Of a stretch of 64,000 bases of DNA, positions 41,687 to 52,300 are shown one piece after another. The notes beneath the pieces were generated by a model that saw nothing but the letters and a program-made list of their open reading frames with translations, had not been told where the DNA came from and made no database searches. A program made the translations under genes and the position numbers. Position 1 is the first letter of the stretch. Every line of letters begins with the position of its first letter. The stretch covers positions 230,001 to 294,000 of the forward strand of contig OZ026550.1 in assembly GCA_964020155.1 (NCBI GenBank), read 5' to 3'. The DNA is from Chondrilla cf. caribensis (Eukaryota > Porifera > Demospongiae > Chondrillida > Chondrillidae).

Positions 41687-44600
41687 ACAAACACACACAC
41701 ACACCTGTGGATTTTGAGCCCTGTAAAATAGACTTCATTACGTTACTGCAGTCCTTATCACTGGCTACATCATTCTCTGGTGATAAACAGCACATCGTAA
41801 GGCGTTCCTTGTCAAGTTTTGCAAGATGACGTTTGTCTCCACAGGCAAGATCAGCTTCTTGTCTGGCTAGTGGACAAAATGTACACAGAGTACAGAGAAT
41901 CACCGAGGAGTGTGTAGAAGTGCCGAAAAGTCTGACATATGCTTCTTGCATGAAGTCCTCGAGATCCTTGACAACGATGTGACAGTCTTCAGGAGACCAT
42001 TTGGGGGAGTCTTTATCATCCACCTGGGCTGGATTGATGTGGATTGAGATGTGGTCGATGTTGTCCACAGCGTAGATGTTGTATGGGTATTGAGTTCCTC
42101 CTTTGGCTTTTTTGACAATGGCGATGACATCTCGGCAGCGAGGAGTGGCTGGTCCCGTACCAACTCTGACATCATAACCCTTGCTATGGTGATTCATGAT
42201 GTTCACTACAAAGTGTGGGAAGAGACCTTGGGGAACAAAATATTCAGTCGACTCCTCCGTGTTGATAGTAAGTGCAAGTGGGGGAATAGGACCTTCCTGA
42301 TCGCTTGGGACAAACTTCCTATCACCACGTGGAGGTAGGATTGAGGGAATGAAGAGCTGTAGTTGGTCTCCTGGCATCTCTGCAGCTAATCCCCACTTGA
42401 GCAGGCAGTTCAAGAGGTAGGAGTGAAAACTCGAAAATGACCCTAGTTCATCTGGGACTCCTAACAGAGCAAGAGAATCAGAAGTGAGGATCCCGCTTTT
42501 TTGGAGTTTGGAGAGACATGTTCTCTCTTTCGTAGGCATATTCTGAGTGCGCAGATCATAAAATGGGATTTCTAAAATATGGGTTACTTGCTGATAGAGG
42601 ATGTCGGGTTTGGTGAATACTGGAGACTTGTGTAGGTTGTCTGTGTTGTCTGGGTTCACTTCGGTGTAATCCATGTCAGGACAGCTGAATATCCCCAGCA
42701 TGTGGAAGGTGGTTAGCATGGCAAGGAACTCCTCATCCGATGAGACAAGATTGTGCTGAGTACACAGCTTATGGAGATCTTGGTACGTCATCACAGAGAG
42801 GGCGGAGTTATCAGTTGACCAAAAGATCAACTGACAATGGAACCACAAAAGTGGGAAGCGGATTTTGAACTTGGATTCGGTATTGGATACAATTTCACGC
42901 AGCTTCTTAACACCACTGCAAGAACGGTCGAGGCTTTCCACCAACATCACATATGGTTGGCTTTCTTCCCAGGTTGGGATGTTGCCGCAGTGGGATTCCA
43001 GCAGCCTTGCAGCCTCTTCGAGGCTTTGAGAACATGTGTTCTTTCTTGATCCCACGATAATAACAGGAAGTACATCACTGAGACCCAAGGTGTCGCTGTC
43101 TTGTCTGAGACGTTTCTGCAGCTCCTTTTCCATTTTCAGGAACTTCTCCTTGCAGTGGCGAAGGGTGTGTAGGGAACGCTTGATCATATCCAAGTTGGTC
43201 TGGGTTGGATTGGAAAGACTTTTAGTGGCAAACTGACAGAGCTTTCGGTAGGTGATCTCTGGACAGGCAGAGAGACCTTCCTCCGAGTTGTACACAATAA
43301 GGTACATGGCTCGGGAGGTGGCAATCATCGGGTGGAAGTCGAAGAAGGCTGGCTGACCACCGCTGTCAACCAGGTGGATCATACGGGCTTTATTGAGATG
43401 ACCCTCACCTAACGTCTGAGAAAGATTATGAAGAACTCTTTGCATAAGGCTAGAGAAGGCATCCTCAATCCTCCTTTGCTGGACTATGGCTGTGGGCTGA
43501 GTGTGTTGTGGTGTTGTAGTATTCCTTGGTAAAATCGATGTTGTAGCATCTTCTAATTTAGATTTGTTGAACTGAGTTACTGTACGAGGTGGCAATTGCG
43601 ACCTGTCGGTAGCTGGAATCAAAGGTTTCTCTTCTGGGACTTGAAACACACTCTGGTGGGTATCATACTCCTCCTCTGCGACAGTGTGGTAGAGAGCGGA
43701 TTGAAGTTTTGTGCGATTAAATTTTTCCCACTTCAGTGTGTCATCTATGAAACACTCCATGACGACCTCTGCTGCTGTGGACACAGGAGTGCTCTCAGTT
43801 GACTCTTGAACGTCACCTGACAATGCTCTCTTGAGTTGTGTCTTTCCAGCTGCTGGTGGTCCTAGAGTGACGCACTTGACAATCTCAACTTCCACAGAGC
43901 CACCTTTTCAATGGTATAATAGGGAAAATATAAATTACTAACCAATGAAAATAATAATATTATAATAACATATCATTACATGTTGTGCTATGTACCTTTA
44001 AATTAACAAGTCCAGCTTGAAAATCAATTTTTTCTTTAGTTAAAGAATTTACATAACTTGAAGGCTGTGTGTACAAATATATTGGGTATAGTTCATCATT
44101 TTCTGAACCAATTATCATAATGATAACCTTTGGCCACCATCCCATGCATACATTTGGTGATGGATGAGAATATGCAAAAAAGGATGAAAAATGTCTTGCG
44201 AATTTACATAATACAAAGATTTGTATTCATATGCATGGTATGTATCATGTACATCCTATTCCCACAGCACTGATGTGTACAGTATGTACATTAGCATATG
44301 GTATGGAGTAGTCACTTTGAACTGGGAATAAGGACTGTTTGCTATGATTTCATATTCACAGATGTCTCATCTCAGGTTGCCTTGTCCACTTGTGGACTGA
44401 CAGTGTTGAAGGATTGTGGAACTGACACAAGTATTGTGACACACTTGATGTGTTGGAATGCAATATTAGAACACTCACTCAACTCATGTGCATGGTCTAC
44501 ACAGGATCGAAGGAGATGTATTAAAATAGAGCAGCTATAGACACTAGTGGCATATTAAAACATAGTTATGATGTGTACAAACAGACATTGAATTTAATTC

Positions 44601-45449
44601 CTCACCTTTGTACAATTTTTGATTGGCAATTTTAAGTAACTTTGAATGTACTTCTTCAATGGTCGGCCTCTCCTTTGGGTCGTCCTTCAGACAATCTTGG
44701 ATCAATGCTTTAAGAGGATTGTCGTCTGGTACTTTAGAGAGATCCTTTGCTCGTCGATCTACTTCTGGTACCCTGCCAATCCCTTCCAGCCAACAAGAAG
44801 TAGGTTCTTGGGTTGCTACCTCTAACATCACCACACCCAGGGAGAACACGTCACCTTTGCTATCAAATCGAGGGCGATCATCGCGCAGACACTCCGGAGG
44901 CATGAACGGTAGAGTACCAGGTTGTTGGGTGCTTAGGTGGCTTTTGTCTGAGGCTTGGTCGAAGTCACCAATTTTGGCCGTTTTTCCATCTTTGTCCAGG
45001 AGAATATTGCTTGGTTTCAAATCACGGTGGAGAATCTGAGGATTGTGATGGTGTAAGTATCTTAGCCCGGAAGCGATTTGTTGGCATATATCGACCTGCT
45101 TCTCCTTTGAGAGATTTCCTCTGCTGTCTTCGAGGAACGTCTCTAACGTCTGGTCCATCAACTCCATCACCAGCAATATACCGCCTTCTTGTGTCTCGTC
45201 ATCAAACACTCCATGGAAGGTCACGATGTGTGGATGTTTAGCTGTCTCCAGCAGCTTATATTCTCGTGCAAAATCGTCAAAAATCTTTCGTACTTTCTCC
45301 TCGTCATGTTGTGCCTTTCCAATAGTGGACTTGTGGATTCTCTTGACCGCTACGGGTTGCGAGTTCAACGTTCCTCTGTAGACCATCCCGTGCGCTCCCT
45401 GGGCGAAAGGTTTCTTCTCTATCTGAAGCCTTGATGATCGAGCGCCCAT
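41048..45449 (-). CDS. K-ROC: kinase with Roc/COR-like GTPase and death domain
   Basis: Exons 44606-45449 (kinase), 41705-43903 (Roc/COR), 41420-41512 and 41048-41337 (death domain). All junctions are phase 1, giving 1141 aa. It starts MGARSS (myristoylation-type). The kinase resembles KK2, with HRDLKPSN, but DFG is DFD and the following AKFRPS segment is shortened. The second exon opens with P-loop GPPAAGKTQ, then switch-II-like DSGGQPAFFDFHP, then a COR-like helical/winged region (TYQDLHKLC, LGIFSCPD). The last exon is a death-domain-like fold (WQSLAICLGV...YWRDGLSG...TWRFLLQQVE). It occupies an array position where a kelch exon would be expected. The acceptor at 43903 has a poor pyrimidine tract. 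The alternative is two genes, with the GTPase starting between 43,900 and 44,600. Confidence 0.7.
41619..41704. repeat. (CA)n microsatellite at a K-ROC splice donor
   Basis: Minus-strand (GT)n directly follows the Roc/COR exon (ACAG/GTGTGTGTG). Confidence 0.95.
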
Positions 45450-45610
45450 TTCAACCGTACAGCTATTCTAGCTTGTAGTCTTAGGTATACTAGTTGGACC
45501 GTCTTTAAAAACTCTTTCATGTACTAATTATAATAACACTGTACAAGGACTCGCGACTCAGCAGTAAATTTACGGGCGTGGTCCATGCATCGTGTGTTAT
45601 GAACATCATA

Positions 45611-45643
45611 TTACGTCATAGTACCACCTGACTTATTACGTCA
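45611..45643. promoter_or_regulatory. Two CRE-like sites upstream of K-ROC
   Basis: TTACGTCA at 45611-45618 and 45636-45643, about 165-195 bp upstream of the ATG, in the same arrangement as upstream of KK2. The E-box of KK2 is changed to ATCGTGTG here. Confidence 0.45.
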
Positions 45644-45654
45644 TATTGTACTCC

Positions 45655-46480
45655 TTCACTCACTGGGTGTGCTGCAGGTCAGATCAACACATGTACCTGA
45701 TATGTGACTGTGTAGTTCTGGGTTCCATGGTCATGTACTGACTGCTGGACAACTTCCCCACAGACAACAGAACCCAGTTGGTGACCAGTGATGGAGGTGT
45801 GTACCAAGACCAACGCAGCATCAATATAGTTCATACATGGAGGTAGGTCCTCTAACCAGAGGCTGGAGGGTATGAACCAACAATCTTTGGGTAACATGCT
45901 GTGTGTTGGATTATGAAGATTGTCAGTTGATAGCATGCAGTGTGTCTCAGATTGTGGGCAGACTACATATAAAAGACGTCGGATTATTGAGGTTATAATG
46001 ACCGTTCCTTTGAAGTGAGTACACAAAATAATATCAATAAAAGTGACAATACACCGGCTGTACACACACTAGTGAGTAGTCAACAGCACACACCCAAAAC
46101 CCGGGGGTGGGGACACCAGTCCACCCACACAACATCTTTGGCCTTGACCTTGTTGTTTCATTGTCATTGTTGGACAGTGGGCGTGTCCTACAGGGACTGC
46201 CTCCCTCTCACTCTCGTCACCTTCACCCCGTGAAAACTGTGCTCCATCACCACAAGGGGCGGTGCTTATGTAGAGGTGAAGTTGAATCTGGAACTGGAAT
46301 GGGATAAAATACACCTTTACAATACACTGCTTGTTTAGAATAGTACGTGGTTCCAGCTATTTTAAACTACACCCACACAATACAATAAATGTACAGAACA
46401 TGCACTATTAGTTCCAGTACATAAGGTGTGCTGTACACGTCCATGTGTGTGCAGTGAGTGGATAGTCTATGTTCATTTAC
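45655..46480 (-). other. Duplicated exon-like block, copy 2, 128-codon open frame
   Basis: Partner of 26,430-27,130. Minus-strand frame 45,679-46,065 is open here (TSIIRRLLYVVCPQSETH ... VVCGEVVQQSVHDHGTQN, stop). A second frame, 46,069-46,314 (FIPFQFQIQLHLYIST), lies just upstream. Both lie 5' of the K-ROC kinase, just as copy 1 lies 5' of KK2, so the block was duplicated together with that gene. Family not recognised. It could be a decayed neighbour or a 5' region. Confidence 0.4.
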
Positions 46481-47094
46481 ATGTGCTGGTATTGATGGAG
46501 TTTCCTTGTTCATTCGGTTACTATCCGAGGCTTGCTAGATTAATTAGTGCCACTTACAAAAACTGAGTTACATCACAAATGTACCCCAGATTGAAAATGC
46601 CCACACATCGGGGTACACACACACATACACATATGTACGAAGATAAATACATGTGTGTGTACATGGACATATACGGATACAGTACAGCATATAGCATACT
46701 GTATGTATAATGCTTATATAGGTACATTTGGTATATTATAAAGATAATATTATGTACATATATACGTATGTATGCATATACAGCTAGGGTACCAAGGACT
46801 GTTGGTTGAGTATACACCTACTATACACCAATATGTACATACGTACATGCTATAAAGGCAGACTGCACACAGAACATTGCTGTTGTTGGGATCTGTGTAC
46901 AGACACATTCTGACTGAAAATTCCATTACAGACTCTACAGGATGTTGTGATAGGATGGTGGGAGTTTACATGACTCAGCTCATGATAAACTATGAATAAC
47001 CTTAGTTATTCAGATTATCAGCTGTCAACATCCACTAGGTGCTGAGTCTAAAACCCCCTATCCCTGCTAAGTCACACACCACACACAGGGAGGG

Positions 47095-47095
<1 letters not shown>
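46481..47095. other. No gene seen
   Basis: AT-rich intergenic sequence with TACGTATG-type short repeats. The duplication ends at about 46,470. Confidence 0.5.

Positions 47096-47167
<72 letters not shown>
47096..47167. repeat. (CA)n microsatellite
   Basis: Pure CA tract of about 70 bp in intergenic sequence. Confidence 0.95.
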
Positions 47168-47168
<1 letters not shown>

Positions 47169-47371
47169 ATGAACAGCAATCCAGTCATTTATGTCGTCTC
47201 CAACTGGTAGTTGTACTGCTGCTACTACTACTGAGGTTCAAACAAGGCTAAAAAAGTGAACAACAAACAACAATAAACACAAACCTACACACCACAACAC
47301 AAAGATGTGTATGGCACAGACAAAGCACGCACTATATGTATACGTCTGCTCACTAACCAGGTACAGGTCTA

Positions 47372-47700
47372 AACCAGGGTACTTACTAAGCAAGTTGTAC
47401 TGTACTTACTATCAGTACTGGTTGACATAGTGTACATGAGCTAGGGACTGAGTGAGGAGTACTCACTAATCAGGAGTATGTACTAACCAGGGTACTTACT
47501 AAGGAAGTTGTACTGTACAACTTGCTTAGTAAGTACCCTGGTTTGTATGTAGTGTAGGTACAAACGTACATGTACATATGTACATTTGCACTTCTATTAG
47601 TACTTACACTTTACTCAGTCCCTAGCTCATCTACACTATGTCAACCAGTACTGATAGTAAGTACAGTACAACTTGCTTAGTAAGTACCCTGGTTAGTACA
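47372..47700. repeat. Nested palindrome with long inverted arms
   Basis: 47,372-47,455 is the near-exact reverse complement of 47,611-47,694 (arms about 84 bp). Between them, 47,485-47,543 is itself a 59-bp palindrome with arms AACCAGGGTACTTACTAAGG / CTTAGTAAGTACCCTGGTT. A further copy of the CCTGGTTAGT / CTCAGTCCCTAGCTCAT segment follows to 47,752. No coding sequence. Confidence 0.88.
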
Positions 47701-47854
47701 TACTCCTGGTTAGTGAGTACACCTCACTCAGTCCCTAGCTCATATACACTATGGATCAGTCATAGCCAAAGATATGTTTAATATTTATAAACGAATAAGA
47801 GACAAAACAACCTGAGCTTCTTTAGCATCATCAATAGCCATATTCCATCCACAC

Positions 47855-48005
47855 ACAGTACATACAGTACATACAGTACATACAGTACATACAGTACATA
47901 CAGTACATACAGTACACACAGTACATACAGTACACACAGTACATACAGTACATATAGTACACACAGTACATACAGTACATACAATACACACAGCACACAC
48001 AGCAC
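47855..48005. repeat. (CAGTACATA)n short tandem repeat
   Basis: Tandem CAGTACATA/CAGTACACA units of 9 bp. The same repeat resumes at 48,224-48,305 after an intervening element. Confidence 0.9.
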
Positions 48006-48034
48006 ACACAGCATACATAGCAACACAGGTATCA

Positions 48035-48225
48035 CAAAAATATGGTCCGCTGCTAAATACAGTCCCCGGGGGTCAGAAATAGTGGCAAAACCAGTCCGTG
48101 CGTCCCTACCCCCTAACCCTAACCCTAACCATTTATGATGGCATATTGCGTCCCAGGGAGACCAAATATGGAGCCAAAAAAGTCCGGGGGACCAGTCTAG
48201 ACGGGGACCACTTTTCGTATGACAC
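48035..48225. mobile_element. Possible MITE-like insertion in the CAGTACATA array, with telomere-like core
   Basis: A unique block of about 190 bp interrupts the 9-bp repeat. Its ends are loosely inverse: ATGGTCCGCTG...CCCCGGGGG on the left, CGGGGGACCAGTCTAGAC...GGACCAC on the right. It contains CCCTAACCCTAACCCTAACC at 48,112-48,131, a (TTAGGG)n-type run. The structure suggests a small non-autonomous element, but the inverted ends are imperfect and the target duplication is masked by the repeat. Confidence 0.4.
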
Positions 48226-48308
48226 AGTACACACAGTACACACAGCACACATGGTACACACAGCACACACGGTACACACAGTACACACAGTGCACACAGT
48301 ACACATGG

Positions 48309-49388
48309 TCGGATGACCACTAACAAGTCACTGAGCAGTAGAAGGATAATATCAGATCGCTAGGCAGTATTGACCATTAGCTGTCAGTATCGCTGACGAT
48401 ATTAGAGTATCGATGTGTTATTGCTATCGGTATTAGAACGACCTTTCTTTGATGGCTGGTGAGTCTGATGACTAACACTGACTATTAGCCCTGTCCACAT
48501 CTGGTGGAGTACTGGGGTTGTTATATCCAGACCGAAGTGTGTTACTATGCGGAACTGTGTTGGATGTACTGTATAGGAGTGTGGCTGGGAAATGACCCCT
48601 TATTGTGGTCCACATGGTTGAGGGGAGGTAGTCTAGTGATCAGGAGGAAAAAATGGAAGTCGGACCGACTGGACAAAAACACATGTGGAACACAATAACT
48701 GGGAATGGGACTTGGTTGTCCTAACACTGCTCACTCTAAAACGTCCTATTGCTTACAGGATGTTACAACACCAATGTCCCCTCTCACAACACATGGATCA
48801 TGGGACCAAACTGACAATACCACACGTGTAACAACAACGTGTATTGAGAGATCTTCTCGTACACTCACTTTAAGGACAATACAACTTTTGAAAGCACTTT
48901 AAATTATTGCGACGGACATCGTCTATGGTGACACGTCCTCTCTTCCTTGAGGTTCGAAACGTTCAAGAGCAGTGACGGGATCCCGTACCTCGAGTATCGT
49001 CGTGGAGTGACACTCTCTCGACCAGTTGAAGGAACATTCACCCCGGTGTGTCCACAAGATCCTCCGAGCTCTTCCTCGTACGCGTGTGTTCCTGCATGGA
49101 CTCTCGATCTTCGAATAGTTGGCGTTTTACCTCAAAATTACAACTCACAAAAGTACGTGGATCAGTTGGAGACACCTTCGTCCAATGATAGTGATCGACG
49201 GTGTACAATACACGTCCCAATTCGAAGGTAGACACACAACGTACAGTGTATATTGCTCGTGGGACGAAAGATCAAGTCCAAGCTGAGTATGGGGTGCACG
49301 TGATCAATAGAAGCCATGTTGAGGTTCAAAAGGGAACTATGAATATCATTATTAACACACTCATGTACAAATTCAAAAGAACAAGTGT
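48309..49388. repeat. Segmental duplication block, copy 3 (KK5 3' flank)
   Basis: Matches the proximal half of 21,180-23,170 and 27,105-29,035. The abrupt edge at about 48,306 against the CAGTACACA repeat marks a duplication or insertion breakpoint. Confidence 0.8.
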
Positions 49389-52300
49389 TTACACATAAAA
49401 TAGTTCAAAGTTTGGAATAAGTGATGACCGATAGTCCATAGGATCAGTACGTCCACCAATGACTACAAAAGATGATGAACTTACTGCAATAGCACAGGAG
49501 AATAAATGAGGCCTAACACACTGTCCAACATTAGACCACTTGTCAGTGGTTGGATCGTAAATGGAGACATCAGATGTTGGCTTGCCTGATTTAGAACCAC
49601 CCACCACTATTGGGTGGTCACTGTCAGCTACTAAACCTGATGACCAGTTTGGAGTGTTCTGTACTTGAATCCACTCTACGCCTTGTTCCTTGGTAATGGC
49701 ATTGACTACCTCCTCCACAGGTAGCTTGAAGGCTGCATTGGTGGCTGTTGTTGTACTGTCCATACCACTGGTGATGTACAGATACCTGCAACTAATAGAA
49801 GCTCTCATTTCTTGCATTGGTAGTGGTAGCTTGAAGGAGCTGGAGGTGGTCCATTGGAAGGTGTCCATGTTGAAGACGTCGACACTGTCAAGGAGAGTCT
49901 TGTCATCACTTGCTATCCCACCAGCCACTAGCATGAGGTTGTTGCAGTGGATGATACATGGACGAACTCTTTTTGCTGGCATTGGAGGTACTTTAAGAAA
50001 CCACTGCTTCTTTTCTTCATCCCAAGTGATTGTCAAGTTGGTGTTTTCTCTAGTGGATGCATCTACTCCTCCAATCAGAGTTAGCTGACCGTTCACTAAT
50101 GTTGATTCACAGTCGTAGATTGGTGAAGGTGGCAGTGTGGTCCACTCGGCTGTGATGGTGTTGTATACGTGGACCAACTGAGAATGCTGAACATCAACAC
50201 AGAAACCTCCGCTAACATATATCTTTCCTCCAATCACTACGGCTGTAGCACGACATGTTGGTATGGGAAGAGGAGGCAGTTGGATGGACTGTAACTTGTT
50301 ACCTTTTAAGAGTACATCACTTCGGAACACCTACAGTAGAAGACAAGTGAGAGGATTGGTTATTGCAATGAGACTGACAGAACCAAAGAAGGTACTCACA
50401 TGTGTGTGTGTTGTGTGTATGCACTGTACATGTTTGCCTGTCATGTAACAGGTATATTTTGAGGGGACAGATTTTCACCACCATGTATTCATGTACAAGA
50501 GTTGATACCATTGACCCATGTACATCAACCTACCACACATATCATGTATCATGTCTGCTGTATACCCTCAGCATGTACTACATTGACACAGGTACACACT
50601 TAACATTGGACACAAAGTTTTAGTGTGTTATGTTACATATGAAACATGCAAACAATGAGCTATAAATGAACTGTAAACTGTACTACCATCACAGAGATGA
50701 GAGGTGGAGTTATTAAGAGAGAGATTTGGACCTCTCAGAAACACATTCTTGTAAGCCCTCACACCTCAATATTGGCACAAGAATGGCACAGTGACTATTA
50801 TTATAGCTAGGGTTCAATAGACTCAATTGAGGATAAAACATTACAACAAGTGTACATATGTACATTAGTGTGGTGTTGAGTAGTCAGACGTGCAGGGACG
50901 TCGGATGCCATTTTGTTGTCAATTCCAAGCTGTTTTGAGGATATGACTATTTAATATATTACATCACCATAAAATGGCTGACAACAGTTCCCTGATGTTT
51001 AGTTTGAAGTCTGAAGAAGTGGTTTCAACAAGACAACTCCATATCACTGGTTTTCATCACAATGGTCTTGTTTCAACCAATGCATGGTGCAGCCATACAA
51101 GCTGCACCTATTCCCACAGCACTGATATGTACAGGATGTACATTAGCATATGGTATGGAGTAGTCACTTTGAACTGGGAATAAGGACTGTTTGCAATGAT
51201 TTCATATTTACAGACGTCTCATCTCAGGTTGCCTTGTCCACTTGTGGACTGACAGTGTTGAAGGATTGTGTAACTGACACAAGTATTGTGACACACTTGA
51301 TGTGTTGGAATGCAATATTAGAACACTCACTCAACTCATGTGCATGGTCTACACAGGATTGAAGGAGATGTACTAAAACAGAGCAGCTATAGGATATACA
51401 CTAGTAGTATCTACCTGTGTGGTGTGTTAACACAACAGATATTCAACTCAATCCACCTGTGAAGTGGAGACTATAAAGAAACATTCAATTATCTCACTCA
51501 CCTTTGGTTCATTCTTCTTCACTTCTGTGTACAATTTCTGATTAAGTAGCTCCAAATGTACTTCTTCAATGGTCGGCCTCTCCTTTGGGTCATCCTTCAG
51601 ACAAGCTCTGATCAATGCTTTAAGAGGATGGTCGTCTGGTACTTTAGAGAGATCCTTTGCTCGTCGATCTACTTCTGATACAGTACTGATTCCAAACATC
51701 GAACAAGAAGGAGGTTCTTGGGTTGCTACCTCCAGCATCACCACACCCAGGGAGAACACGTCACCTTTGTCAGTAAATCGAGTCTCCTTGTCGCGTAGGG
51801 CCTCCGGTGGCATGTACAGTACAGTGCCAGGTTGGGTGGTGGTCAAATACTGGATGTCTGAGGGACGGAATTTAGCCTGACCAAAGTCACCAATTTTAGC
51901 AATTCTTCCATCTTCGTCCAGGAGAATATTGCTTGGTTTCAAATCACGGTGGAGAATCTGAGGATTGCGATGGTGTGAGTATCTTAGCCCAGAAGCGATT
52001 TGTTGGCATATATCGACCTGCTTCTCCTTTGAGAGATTTCCTCTGTTGTCTCTGAGGAACGTCTCCAACGTCTGGTCCATCAACTCCATCACCAGCAATA
52101 CACCGCCTTCTTGTGTCTCGTCATTGAATACACCGATAACCTCCACGATATGAGGGTCTTCGGCTGCTCTCAGAATGTCGCATTCTCTTCTTAAGTCTTC
52201 CACTGCCATCTTCAAATCTTCACTTTGCCGGTCGATAAGAATATCATTAATCTTCTTCACAGCGACTGGTCTAGAATGGTACGTTCCCCTGTAGACACTC

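Noticed and set aside
41409..41704. Cys/Val-rich tail of the 828-codon Roc/COR frame
   Set aside because: This is read-through of the (GT)n intron. The exon ends at the donor at 41705 and phase 1 joins it to 41512.
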